64,000 nucleotides of DNA, taken from DASUAS01 sp963720765. GTDB taxonomy: Bacteria; Actinomycetota; Acidimicrobiia; IMCC26256; DASPTH01. The notes under the pieces are model-generated. The model searched no databases, had not been told where the DNA came from, and worked only from the letters and a program-made list of their open reading frames with translations. How positions within the stretch are numbered: position 1 is the first letter of the stretch; each line of letters opens with the position of its first letter. The translations under genes were made by a program, and so were the position numbers. This document shows positions 48,258 to 58,295 of this stretch, in pieces. The DNA lies in assembly GCA_963720765.1 (NCBI GenBank), contig CAVRGS010000010.1:1-64000 (forward strand), given 5' to 3'.

Positions 48258-49013
48258 ATGAGCCTGACCGGACACGTTGCACTGGTCACCGGCGGCGCGC
48301 GCGGCATCGGCGCCGCGGTTGCGGCCGCGCTCTCCGAAGCCGGCGCGGCGGTGGTGGTGGGCGACGTCGACGAAACCGGCGCGGTCGACACCGCGGCGCG
48401 CGTCGCGAAGGAACACGGCACGCAGACGCTCGGTGTCGGCATGGACGTCACGACCCGAGCCAGTGTCGACGCCGCGATCGCGACGACCGAGTCAGAAGTC
48501 GGGCCGTTGTCGATCCTGGTCAACAACGCGGGCATCGACGTCATCAAACCGTTCGTCGACAGCACGCCGGACGAGTGGGAACGCATCATCGCCGTCAACC
48601 TCATGGGAACGTTCCACTGCTGCCAATCCGCGGTCGCGGTCATGCAGTCCCATGGCGGCGGCGCGATCGTCAACTTCGCCTCCGACGCCGGTCGGGTGGG
48701 CTCGTCGGGCGAAGCCGTCTACTCCGCGACCAAGGGCGGCGTCATCGCGTTCACGAAGACGCTCGCCCGTGAGGTCGTCCGCCACGGCATTCGGGTCAAC
48801 TGCGTGAGCCCCGGGCCCACCGACACCGCGTTGCTCGCGCAGGTGGCGGACGCCAACCCCAACCTGCGGGAGTCGCTCGCGCGCTCCATCCCGATGCGGC
48901 GCATCGGCGAGCCCGCCGACCTCGCGCCCGCGGTGGTGTTCCTCGCCGGCGACGGTGCCCGCTACATCACCGGGCAAACGCTCTCGGTGAGCGGCGGATT
49001 GACCATGGCATGA
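48258..49013 (+). CDS. Short-chain dehydrogenase/reductase (FabG-like)
   Basis: 251 residues, intact. TGHVALVTGGARGIGAAVAA (cofactor loop), GDVDETG with Asp suggesting NAD(H), LVNNAGIDVIKPFV, active-site Ser region NFASDAGRVGSSGEAVYSAT, Tyr-x3-Lys in YSATKGG, VNCVSPGPTDTALL. Classical SDR that oxidises a beta-hydroxyacyl-CoA or alicyclic alcohol. ATG follows GACGAAGGGG. The stop overlaps the ATG of the crotonase at 49010, pairing a hydration-type step with dehydrogenation as in a beta-oxidation cycle. Confidence 0.9.
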   Translation: MSLTGHVALVTGGARGIGAAVAAALSEAGAAVVVGDVDETGAVDTAARVAKEHGTQTLGVGMDVTTRASVDAAIATTESEVGPLSILVNNAGIDVIKPFVDSTPDEWERIIAVNLMGTFHCCQSAVAVMQSHGGGAIVNFASDAGRVGSSGEAVYSATKGGVIAFTKTLAREVVRHGIRVNCVSPGPTDTALLAQVADANPNLRESLARSIPMRRIGEPADLAPAVVFLAGDGARYITGQTLSVSGGLTMA

Positions 49014-49792
49014 GCGGCGCGCTCCGGGTCGAGCGACGCGAGGGTGGCATCGCGGTCGTCACGCTGACTCGACCCGATCGTCTGAACGCCATCGGCAGCG
49101 ACACGCTCGCCGCGCTCGCCGACGCGCTCGTCGACCTCGAGTCCGACGATGCAGTGCGCGCGTTCGTGATCACCGGTGAAGGACGAGCCTTCTGCGCCGG
49201 CGCCGACATCGACGAGTTGTCGGGGCTCGACGGTGCCGCCGGCTTCGCGCGGTTCGTGCGCACCTTCACCGACGTCCTCGATCGGCTCGAACGACACGCG
49301 AAGCCTTCGATCGCCGCCATCGACGGCGCCGCACTCGGCGGTGGGCTCGAGCTCGCGCTCGCCTGCGATCTCCGGGTCGCCGCCGACCGCGCGCGCCTCG
49401 GTGTGCCCGAGATCAAGCTCGGCCTGCTGCCCGGCGCGGGCGGCACACAACGGCTCCCCCGTCTCCTCCCCCGCGGCATCGCGCTCCAGATGCTGCTCAC
49501 CGGTGCCCCGCTCGACGCGCTCGAGGCTCACCGACTCGGGCTCGTGAACGAGCTCAGCGGCGATGCGCCCGCGCTGGCAACGGCCGAGCGCTTGGCCCGC
49601 GAGATCGCGACCGGTGCACCACTGGCGCACGCAGCCGCGAAGCACCTCGTGCAGCGCGGCGCGCTCCTCGAGCTCGCCGACGCCATCGCCCTCGAGCGCG
49701 ACACCGTGGCCGAGCTGTTCGCCACCGACGACGCCGCCGAGGGACTCGCGGCGTTCCGCGCCAAACGCAGCCCGACGTTCCGAGGACGCTGA
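49010..49792 (+). CDS. Enoyl-CoA hydratase (classical catalytic residues)
   Basis: 260 residues, intact. GIAVVTLTRPDRLNAIGSDT, FCAGADIDELSGLDG (oxyanion hole), AALGGGLELALACDLRVAAD with the first Glu, and VPEIKLGLLPGAGGTQRLPR with the second Glu. It is the only one of the five crotonases in the window that keeps both glutamates, so true hydration of a trans-2-enoyl-CoA is the best call. Overlaps the SDR stop by four bases. The next gene downstream is on the opposite strand. Confidence 0.9.
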   Translation: MSGALRVERREGGIAVVTLTRPDRLNAIGSDTLAALADALVDLESDDAVRAFVITGEGRAFCAGADIDELSGLDGAAGFARFVRTFTDVLDRLERHAKPSIAAIDGAALGGGLELALACDLRVAADRARLGVPEIKLGLLPGAGGTQRLPRLLPRGIALQMLLTGAPLDALEAHRLGLVNELSGDAPALATAERLAREIATGAPLAHAAAKHLVQRGALLELADAIALERDTVAELFATDDAAEGLAAFRAKRSPTFRGR

Positions 49793-49832
49793 CCAGGTCG
49801 CGGTCGTCCATCCGCGTCCTTTCCGCAGTCGG

Positions 49833-50649
49833 TCAGCCGAGGATCGCCTCGAGCCGTTCCACCAGGTCGGATCGACTGGTGCGGGTGGTCGTGTACTCCC
49901 GAAGCGCCCCGCCTGCGGCATGGATGATCCGGCCGGTGATGTCGCCGGCGTCCTCCGACGCCAGGTAGGCGACGACCCGGGCCACGTGCTCCGGGCTCAG
50001 GTCCAGCGCCTCGGATGCCCCCTCCCGGAACCCGGCGTCGAGGGCGGGTGCGCTCATGCGGGTGCGCGCGCCCGGCGAGATCGCGTTGACGGTGACACCG
50101 TCGGGGCTGTGTCGAGCCGCGTGCAATGTGGCCGACCACACCGCGGCCTTTGCCGCGCCGTAGCCGAGGCCCCCCGCGAAACGGGCGTCGAGTGCGACCT
50201 CCGACACGGTGTTCACGATGCGCCCGTAGCCCTGGGTGCGCATCAGCGGGAACGCCGCGCTCATCGTCCCGACGGTCGCTGCGAAGTGCACCGCGAACAG
50301 GGCGTCGAGTTCGTCGCCGATGGGGTGGTCGACGGTGCCACCACCCGCGGCGAACCCTGCGTTGTTCACCACCACGTCGACGCGACCGAACGCCTCGAAC
50401 GCGGCACCGACCGCGGCGGCGCCACCCGCGAGGGACGCGATGTCGGTCGTGTCGACGATCGCTTCGCCGCCGGCCGCCTCGATCTCGGTGACGACCGACT
50501 GCGCTGGACCAACATCGGTACCGCGACCGTCGAGGTCGGCGCCGACATCATTGACCACCACCCGCATGCCGCGACGCGGCGAGCGCGAGGGCGTGGGCGC
50601 GACCGAGCCCCCGACCGGCACCCGTGACCAGTGCGACGCGCGCCGTCAC
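49833..50649 (-). CDS. Short-chain dehydrogenase/reductase, frameshifted near the N-terminus
   Basis: About 271 residues. GTG 50649 gives VTARVALVTGAGRGLGRAHA; after a shift near 50578 comes GMRVVVNDVGADLDGRGTDV, the long insert after VVND that marks the 17beta-HSD type 4 / FabG4-like SDR branch. Then VDVVVNNAGFAAGGG, IVNTVSEVALDARFAGGLGY and YGAAKA (Tyr-x3-Lys), ending VERLEAILG. Such enzymes oxidise 3-hydroxyacyl-CoAs, including steroid side-chain intermediates. It is alone on the minus strand, 50 bases from the divergent crotonase at 50700. Confidence 0.82.
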
Positions 50650-50699
50650 CGTGGACTCCGAGCTTGACGGGTTCGCAACATCACGAAGAGGATCCTCGC

Positions 50700-51514
50700 A
50701 TGCCCGATCCCGATCCATACGCTGCGTTCCCCTCGCTCACCTTCGAGCGCCCGAGCCCCGGGCGTGCTGCGTGTCGTGATGGACGGACCTGGCCTCAACT
50801 CGGTGGGACCCGACATGCACCGCGAGCTCGCCGACGTGTGGCTGGCGGTGGATCGCGATCCCGACGTACGTGTCGCGATCATCCAGGGCGCGGGCAAGGG
50901 CTTCTCCGCAGGCGGTTCGTTCGAGCTGCTCGAGGACATGATCGGCGACTACGCCTCGCGCACCAGCGTGCATGCGCGAGGCGCGTGACCTCGTCTACAA
51001 CGTGCTCAACTGCTCGAAGCCGATCGTGTCGGCCATCCACGGCCCCGCAGTCGGCGCCGGCCTCGTCGTCGGCATGCTCGCCGACATCTCGGTCGTCGCC
51101 CGCTCCGCCCGCATCATCGACGGCCACACCCGCCTCGGTGTCGCGGCCGGCGACCACGCCGCGATCTGCTGGCCGCTGCTGTGCGGCATGGCCAAGGCGA
51201 AGTACTACCTGCTCACGTGCCGCGACCTGCGGGGCGAGGAGGCCGAGCGGATCGGGCTGGTGTCGTTGTGCGTCGACGACGACGAGCTGTTCGACACCGC
51301 CCTCGAGATCGCGGTCGAACTGGCGAACGGGGCACAGAGCGCGATCCGCTGGACCAAGCAGTCGTTGAACAACTGGTACCGGATGCTCGGCCCCACGTTC
51401 GACGCGTCGGTCGGGCTGGAGTTCTACGGCTTCGGCGGGCCCGACGCGGCCGAGGGCCTGGCGGCGTTGCGCGAGAAGCGTGCCGCCGAGTTCACCGGCC
51501 CCACTTCCGAGTAG
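50700..51514 (+). CDS. Crotonase-fold protein, two frameshifts
   Basis: About 271 residues in three frames: MPDPDPYAAFPSLTFERPSP, then (shift near 50762) VLRVVMDGPGLNSVGPDMHR and IIQGAGKGFSAGGSFELLED, then (shift near 50972) REARDLVYNVLNCSKPIVSA, GPAVGAGLVVGMLADISVVA and LGVAAGDHAAICWPLLCGMA. The first Glu is Val (GLVVGMLAD), and the second region is RLGVAAGDHA, so a non-hydratase crotonase with an Asp in GD is likely. ATG 50700 follows GAAGAGGA. The convergent DUF2889 gene ends just beyond or slightly inside its 3-prime end. Confidence 0.8.
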
Positions 51515-51518
51515 CCGC

Positions 51519-52149
51519 TCACCGCCACCTGGGGATCGCGCCCGAGGGCCACCAGCCGGTCGCGCACCGGGAGCATGGGGCGCAGGGTCTCCCCTCGCTG
51601 CACCAGAGTGACGAGCTCGCCGCCGGCGAGCCCACACGTGGCAGCTGTCGGCCGGCGGCGGTTGGCGTCGGGATCCGGCCGGTGGCCGGCCTTCGGCGGC
51701 GGTGGCTCCCGCTCGTTCAGGATGCCCATCGACCACGTCGACTGCACGACGGCCGGTGCCATCGCCTGCAGCAGCGCGGTGACGTGCGCGCAACCCTCGC
51801 GGGCCACCGAACAGCTCGCGCACCCGGTGCGTGAACCCGCGCGTGATGGAGACGCCGACCAACGCCCCGTACGTCGTCGGCGATCGTTCGGGCACAGGGT
51901 CTGCGGGAAGTCGCTCGAACTCGACGTCGACCGCGCGTACGACGAGCGCCGGGTAGTCGATCTCGAGCTCCACGCGCATGCGGTGCATGCTGAGCGGCTC
52001 CGGGTCGTCGTCGACGTACAGCCCGGCGGCTTCACGTCGTGCACCTCGCCGCGCACGACGATGCAGCCCGCATCGCGCCGGAAGACCTGCACCACGTAGG
52101 TGCGGTCGTGGAGCGGTTGCAGTTGGTCGCGGGACGGATCGTCGGGCAT
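51519..52149 (-). CDS. DUF2889-like protein, frameshifted
   Basis: From ATG 52149: QLQPLHDRTYVVQVFRRDAG, CIVVRGEVHDVKP; in a second frame GLYVDDDPEPLSMHRMRVEL, EIDYPALVVRAVDVEFERLP, YGALVGVSITRGFTHRVREL; in a third frame REGCAHVTALLQAMAPAVVQ. The order (D-x-H-M-x-V-E/L-x-I block, G-x-x-I-x-x-G-F, GCxH) fits DUF2889, a family of unknown function often seen near aromatic or CoA-ester catabolic genes. I infer an end at TGA 51521-51519 after one more indel; without it the frame runs to 51424 inside the crotonase gene. Divergent from the SDR at 52198. Confidence 0.6.
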
Positions 52150-52197
52150 GTGCCCAGGTTACGGTGACCGACGTCGGCCCGCCCGAGGAGCACCTGG

Positions 52198-52963
52198 ATG
52201 ACGACGGAGTTCGACAGACGGATCGCGCTGGTGACCGCGGCCGCGGGCGCAGGGATCGGTCAGGCGACGGCGCGCCGGCTCGCGGCCGGCGGCGCGCGGG
52301 TCGTGGTGACCGACATCCACGAGCGCCGCACGCGCGAGGTGGCCGCCGCGATCGCCGCCGACCATCCGGACACGACGGTCGTGGGCTACCCGATGGATGC
52401 GGGCGACCGCGCCGCAGATCGACGACGTCGTCGCCGAGGTCACGCGCACGCTCGGACCGGTGCAGATCCTGGTGAACAACGCCGCCGTCAACGTGATCGG
52501 CAGCATCTTCGACTACGACCCGGAGAACTGGGACTGGTGCCTGCGGGTGAACCTCTCCGGCCCGTGGTACCTGTGCCGCGCGGTCATGCCGCTCATGCGC
52601 GACGCGGGCGGTGGCGTGATCGTGAACGTCAGCAGCTACGCGCCCGACGTCGGTGGCGCCGGGATCGAGGCCCCGTACGCGATCACGAAGGGGGGCCTGA
52701 ACGTCCTCACTCGCAGCTGCGCGCACGAGGGCGGCCCGTTCGGCATCCGCGCCGTCACGGTGGCCACCGGCATCGTCACCGGGACCAAGTTCATCGACGA
52801 CCACCCCGAGATCCTCGACGGTCCCGGCGCCCGCGGGCCGATGGGTACCTTCGCCACCGCCGACAGCGTCGCCGAAGCCATCGCGTTCGTCGCGTCCGAC
52901 CGCGCCCGCCACGTCACCGGCGAGATCCTCAACGTTGCCGCCGGCGCGTACATGCGGAACTGA
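52198..52963 (+). CDS. Short-chain dehydrogenase/reductase, frameshifted
   Basis: About 254 residues. RRIALVTAAAGAGIGQATAR (cofactor loop), VVVTDIHERRTREV; shift near 52412 (an extra G in CGCGCCGCAGATC); then VQILVNNAAVNVIGSIFDYD, NVSSYAPDVGGAGIEAPYAI and YAITKGG (Tyr-x3-Lys), ending EILNVAAGAYMRN. Classical FabG-like SDR. It opens the rightward eight-gene run that ends at 60822; the LLM gene follows after 13 bases. Confidence 0.84.
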
Positions 52964-52976
52964 AGGATCGGCGCGC

Positions 52977-53946
52977 GTGCACCCCTTCCGGTTCGCGGCC
53001 ACCATGCCCGCGCCCACGCGTCGCCGCTCGCCGACTGGCACTCCGAGCTGCGCCACCTCGAGGATCTCGGGTTGTCGTCGGTGGTCGCAGCCGACCACTT
53101 CACCGGCGGCTACACCTTCGAACCGATGGTCGCGTTGACGGCTGCGGCGGCGGCGACGACGCGGCTGCGGCTCCAGACCGGCGTGCTCGGGAACGACTAT
53201 CGCCATCCCGTGCTGGTCCACCGCATGGCCGCGCTGCTCGACGTCGTCTCCGACGGTCGGCTGGTGCTCGGACTCGGCGCCGGCTGGATGACCTCCGACT
53301 ACGAGGCGGCCGGGATCGCACTCGACCCGGCCGGCGTGCGGGTGAGCCGGTTCGCGGAGGCGCTGGCGGTGATCAAGGGACTGTTCGGCCCCGAACCGTT
53401 CGACTTCGAGGGCGAGCACTACGCCATGCACTCGCTCGACGGGCTCCCGAAGCCGGTGCAACGGCCGCACCCCCGTCTGTTCGTCGGCGGCGGGAGCCCG
53501 CGCGTCCTGCGGCTCGCGGGTCGCGAGGCCGACATCGTCGGCATCAACGCCAGCCTGCACGCCGGTGAGTTGGGCGCGCACGCGGTACGCGACCTGTCGG
53601 TCGAACGGGTGGCCGAGAAGATCGGCTGGGCGCGTGAAGGCGCAACGGCGGCGGGTCGCGATCCCGACGCGCTCGAGCTCGAGATGAACCACTGGTTGGC
53701 ACGCGTCACGCCGAGCGCCGCGCCGCCGACGACCTGCTCGAACGCATGGGCGCCCGCTTCGACGTCGAGCCCTCGGTCCTCGCCGCGTCACCGTCGGTGC
53801 TCGTCGGCACCGTGTCGCAGATCGTCGACACGCTCGAGTCCCGGCGCGAGCAGCTCGGCATCAGCTACCTCCAGCTCGACGCCGGCTTCCCCACGCCCGA
53901 TCTCGACGCCTTCGCGCCGGTGATCGAAACCCTGGCCGGAACCTGA
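52977..53946 (+). CDS. LLM-class F420-type oxidoreductase, two frameshifts
   Basis: About 322 residues. GTG 52977 gives VHPFRFAATMPAP; after a shift near 53010, DWHSELRHLEDLGLSSVVAA, TTRLRLQTGVLGNDYRHPVL, DGRLVLGLGAGWMTSDYEAA, RPHPRLFVGGGSPRVLRLAG; after a shift near 53725, MGARFDVEPSVLAASPSVLV and GISYLQLDAGFPTPDLDAFA. The FxxGxLGNDYRHP and GxGAGW blocks place it with the actinobacterial TIGR03621-like F420 subgroup by eye. It lies between an SDR and an amidohydrolase in one operon. Confidence 0.84.
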
Positions 53947-53958
53947 GGAGCGCCGACC

Positions 53959-55380
53959 ATGACCTTCTCCTTCGTCCCATCCGACGAGGTGGCGCGGATC
54001 CGCGCCCGGATCGACCATCCGGTGATCGACGCCGACGGGCACCTCCTCGAGTTCCTCCCGCTCGTGAACGACATCGTCCGCGAAGTGGCGGGAGACGGCG
54101 TGGCCGACCGCTACCAGCAGTTCATGCGGCGCGCGCTCGCGCCCGACGACGCCGGGTTCATGCCCGCCCGCGTGTTCTGGGGTCTTCCCGAGGAGCACAC
54201 CCTCGACCGCATGACCGTCACGCTGCCTGCGCTCACCTACCGCCGCACGGAGGAGCTCGGGCTCGACTTCCTGCTGCTCTACCCGAGCTTCGGGCTCACC
54301 GTGCTCGCGGTGCCCGACGAAGAGGTGCGGCGCGCGGTCGCCCGAGCTCTGAACACGTACTACGCGGAGGTCTACGCCGACTACCGCGACCGGCTGGAGC
54401 CGGTGGCCGTGATCCCCACGTTCACCCCCGAGGAGGCGGTCGCGGAGCTCGACCACGCGGTCGGCACGCTGGGGCTGAAGGCGGTGGTGATGAACGGCGT
54501 GATCCCCGCGCGACGCGGCCCGACGGCAGCCCCGGCGCATGGGTCGACACGCTCGGCCACGGGAGCGCGTACGACTACGACCCGCTCTGGGCGCGCTGCG
54601 CCGAGCTCGGCGTCTCCCCCGCGTTCCACGGCGTCGGGTACGGCTGGGGCAGTCGCGTCTCCGCGTCGAACTACGTCTACAACCACCTGGGCAACTTCGC
54701 CGCCGCCCAGGAAGCGGCGTGCCGATCGTTGCTGATGGGTGGGGTGACCCGGCGTTTCCCCGACCTGCACTTCGCGTTCCTGGAAGGTGGCGTGGCGTGG
54801 GCCGCGCAGCTCTACGCCGACGTGCTCGGACACTTCGAGAAGCGCAACGCCGACGTCGTCGGCATGTTCGACCCCCGACGCTTCGATCTCGACCTGTGCG
54901 CCCAACTCCTCGACGGGTTCGCGACCGGTCGCATCGCCGATCGGCGCGACCGCTACGAGCGCAACGCGGCAAAGGCCAAGGCCGCGGCGCCGTCGGACAC
55001 GCTGGGGTTCGACGACTTCGCCGAGTCGGAGCTGACCGATCCCGAACAGATCGTCGACATCTTCACCCGGCAGTTCCACTTCGGTTGCGAAGCCGACGAC
55101 GCGCTGAACGCGCTCGCGTTCGACACGCGGGTCCTGCCCCACGGCGCGCGACTCGAGCGCGATGTTCGCGTCCGACATCGGCCACTGGGACGTGCCCGAC
55201 ATGCGCGGCGTCCTCCCCGAAGCCTGGGAGCTGGTCGACGACGGTCTCCTCGACGAAGACGAGTTCCGCGCCTTCACCTTCGGCAACGCGGTGCGGATGT
55301 TGACCGCCGCCAACCCCGACTTCTTCGCCGGGACCGCGGTCGCCGACGCGGTCACCGCGACGATCGGATCCCCATGCTGA
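53959..55380 (+). CDS. Amidohydro_2 metal-dependent hydrolase, frameshifted
   Basis: About 473 residues. VIDADGHLLEFLPLVNDIVR (metal site), LDFLLLYPSFGLTVLAVPDE; shift near 54530; then YDYDPLWARCAELGVSPAFH (barrel His), FAFLEGGVAWAAQLYADVLG; shift near 55150; then MFASDIGHWDVPDMRGVLPE (terminal metal Asp) and NAVRMLTAANPDFFAGTAVA. The longest of the seven amidohydrolases, of a distinct subgroup with ASDIGHWD in place of GSDYPH. ATG follows GAGGAGCGCC. Its end overlaps the SDR start at 55374 by seven bases. Confidence 0.82.
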
Positions 55381-56300
55381 CCGGTCGGGTCGCGATCGTG
55401 ACCGGCGGGGGTCGGGGCATCGGTCGACAGCACTGCCTGGAGCTCGCCCGCCACGGCGCCCGCGTGCTGGTGAACGATCCCGGCGTCGGCGTGCGGGGCG
55501 AGGCCGACACGGGCACGGCCGCGGAAGCGGAGAGCGCCCGGCCGACGACGTGGTGGCCGAGATCGTCGCCGCCGGCGGCACCGCGGTCGCCGACTACTCG
55601 TCGGTCACGAGCTGGGACGCGTGCGCGGCGATGGTGGCACGGGCGGTCGACGAGTTCGGGCGGCTCGACGTGCTCGTGAACAACGCCGGCATCCTGCGCG
55701 ACCGCATGATCACGTCGATGTCGGAGGACGACTTCGATCTCGTCCTCGGCGTGCATCTCAAGGGCACGTTCTCGATGACCAAGCACGCGTGCGACCACTG
55801 GCGGACGGTCGGCAAAGCCGGTGGAGAGAACTGCGGCCGGATCGTGAACACCACGTCGGGTGCGGGGATGTTCGGCAACGTGGGCCAAGCCGCCTACGCC
55901 GCCGCCAAGGCGGCCATCGCCAACCTCACGCTCGTCACCGCGCTCGAGATGCGTCGCTACGACGTCACCGTGAACGCGATCTCGCCGGTCGCGGCCACCC
56001 GGATGACACCGAACGCAACCCGACCCGACGGCGCCGAGTGGGACCCCATGGATCCCGGGCAACTCGTCGCCCGTCGTCGCGTACCTGGCGTCGGAGCACT
56101 CCGGGTGGCTCACCGGCCAGATCCTGCGCGTCGAGGGCAACGTCGTCCGGCGAGCCCACACGTGGACCGTCGACCCCGACGCGTACGTCGCCGCATCGGG
56201 CGCCCGGCTCGATGCCGACGAGCTGGACGACGGCATGCGCCGGCTCTACGGCACGATGCCGGCAGGGCTCGAAGCGCCCAGCGGGCTCGGCCTCTCGTGA
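55374..56300 (+). CDS. 17beta-HSD4/FabG4-like short-chain dehydrogenase, two frameshifts
   Basis: About 308 residues. MLTGRVAIVTGGGRGIGRQH, VLVNDPGVGVRGEADTGTAA (long loop after VND); shift near 55540; VAEIVAAGGTAVADYSSVTS, LDVLVNNAGILRDRMITSMS, TTSGAGMFGNVGQAAYAAAK (Tyr-x3-Lys); shift near 56060; VAYLASEHSGWLTGQILRVE and a tail ending GLEAPSGLGLS. The length and loop match the SDR domain of peroxisomal multifunctional enzyme 2, which oxidises 3-hydroxyacyl-CoAs including bile-acid precursors. It overlaps the hotdog thioesterase start (GTGA). Confidence 0.85.
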
Positions 56301-56712
56301 GCACCGTCCCGATCGACGCGCTCGTCCGCCACTGGCAGGAGCGCATCCCGTTCAACCGACTGTGCGGCTTCGTGGTCAGCCGGTGGGACGAACACGGTGT
56401 GCGCATGGAGGTCGACGACCGCGACGAACTGACCAACGGCATCGGCGCCATGCACGGCGGCGTCCTGGCGACGCTCGTCGACACGGCCGCGAACGCGGCC
56501 GCGATCACCGTCGACGCATTCGCGCCGGGACCCGGGTGATGACGGTGTCGATGACAATCAACTACACCGGCCCGGCGCGCGACCACCTCGTCGCCGACGC
56601 GACGTGCACCGCGCGCGGTCGCAGCCTCTGCTCCGTCGGCGTCGACGTGCGCGACGCGAACGGCGCGCCGGTGGCCACCGGCCTGGTCGTGGTCAAGGTG
56701 TCGCCGCCGTGA
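56297..56712 (+). CDS. PaaI-like hotdog thioesterase, frameshifted
   Basis: About 138 residues. IPFNRLCGFVVSRWDEHGVR, then the PaaI signature NGIGAMHGGVLATLVDTAAN; shift near 56533; then TVSMTINYTGPARDHLVADA and VDVRDANGAPVATGLVVVKV. Single hotdog acyl-CoA thioesterase, presumably removing CoA from dead-end or inhibitory esters of the pathway. GTG 56297 overlaps the SDR stop, and its own stop overlaps the GTG of the ligase at 56709. Confidence 0.83.
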
Positions 56713-58295
56713 ACGGATGGAACTACGCGACCACGTGGGAGACGATGGCCCGCGAGGTTCCCGACCGCGAAGCCGTCGTCTGCGGCGACCGACGCATGAC
56801 GTTCGTCGAGCTCGACCGTCGGGCCGATCGGCTGGCGCACGTGTTCGCCACGCACGGCATCGGCGCGGGTGACGCGGTCGCGATCTCGCTCACCAACCGA
56901 CCCGAGTACGTCGAGGCCTTCTTCGCTGCCCTGAAGCTGGGGGCGGCGCCGGTGAACCTCAACTACCAGTACGTCGCCTCGGAACTGGCCCACGTGCTCG
57001 CCGACTGCGCGGCCGCGGCCGTCGTGTTCCACGTCGATGCCACCGATCGGGTCCACGAGGCGGTGACCGGTCTCGACCGCGCCGTACCGAGCCCGTTGCT
57101 CTTGGCGGTCGACGGCGACTACGAGCGCTCGCTGGCGAGCGCGCCCGACGGGCCCGGTGCCCCGTCCGCGACCACCTTCCGGTGACGACCGCCTCTTCCT
57201 CTACACGGGGGGCACCACCGGTCGGCCGAAAGGCGTGGTGTGGCGGGTCGAGGACTACTACCTGCAGGGCTGGGAAGCGGCGCGTCCCGGGACCGCGCCA
57301 CCCGATCCCGCCGCAGCCATGCGAGATGGCAAACGCGCCGCGACCCTTCTGCCCGCCTCACCGCTCGTGCACGCAACCGCGCTCGGCATGGCCACTGCCA
57401 CACTGAACGGTGGCGGCACCGTCGTGCTGCGTGACGACCAACGCCTCGACGCGCCGGAGTTGTGGCGGCTGGTCACTCGCGAGCACGTGGCGGTGATGAG
57501 CATCGTCGGCGAGACCTTTGCCCGCCCGCTCGTCGAGGCCCTCGACCACGAGGATGTCGCGCGCGCTCGACCGGTCGTCACTGCGCGCCATCGTGTCGTC
57601 GGGGATGGCCTTCAGCGCCGCGAGCAAGCAGGCGCTGCTCGACCGGATCCCTGGACTCACGATCGTCGACACGCTCGGTGCCTCGGAGGCGATGATCACG
57701 CGCTCCACCGTGACCCGCGACAACGCCTCGGTGCCGACGACGTTCGCGGCGAAGGACAACGTGCGCGTCCTCACCGACGACGGGCGCGACGTGGTGCCCG
57801 GCTCCGACCGAAGACGGTGTGCTTGCGGTCGCCGGTCGGCTCCCCCTCGGCTACCACCACGATCCCGATGCGACGGCGCGGATGTTCCGCGAGGTCGACG
57901 GTGTCCGTTACGCGACTCCAGGCGATCGCGCCCGGGTGCTGGCCGACGGCCGCATCGAGCTGCTCGGGCGAGGATCGGCCTGCATCAACACCGGCGGCGA
58001 GAAGGTGTACCCGGAGGAGGTCGAGCAGGTGCTGCGACAGCATCCCGCCGTGGTCGACGCCGCCGTCGTCGGCGTGCCCGACGCGCGTTGGGGGGAGATG
58101 GTCACCGCGCTGATCGAGCTCGTGCCCGACACCATGCTCGACACCGCACTCGACGAGAGCCTCCGCGAGCACGCCCGCGCCGAGCTCGCCGGGTACAAGG
58201 TGCCGAAGCGGTTCCTCGTCGTCGGGGAGCTGCCGCGCACGGTCGCCGGCAAGCCCGACTACCCGCGCCTGCGGGCGCTGGCGGCCGGATCGTGA
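56709..58295 (+). CDS. Acyl-CoA ligase, FadD19-like, at least three frameshifts
   Basis: About 528 residues. VNGWNYATTWETMAREVPDR, APVNLNYQYVASELAHVLAD; shift near 57175; P-loop FLYTGGTTGRPKGVVWRVED; shift near 57560; SLRAIVSSGMAFSAASKQAL, IVDTLGASEAMITRSTV; shift near 57810; GRLPLGYHHDPDATARMFRE, NTGGEKVYPEEVEQVLRQHP and the terminal GKPDYPRLR. YTGGTTGxPKGVxWRxED is the signature I associate with FadD19/FadD17-type ligases, which activate steroid C-24/C-26 side-chain acids; this subfamily call is by recall. Overlaps the next ligase start (58292) by four bases. Confidence 0.82.

Noticed and set aside
50879..53791. 970-codon open frame on the minus strand
   Set aside because: Antisense to crotonase, SDR and LLM genes; only the short stretch around 51800-52020 is real (part of the DUF2889-like gene). 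The rest is Arg/Val/Asp-rich shadow.
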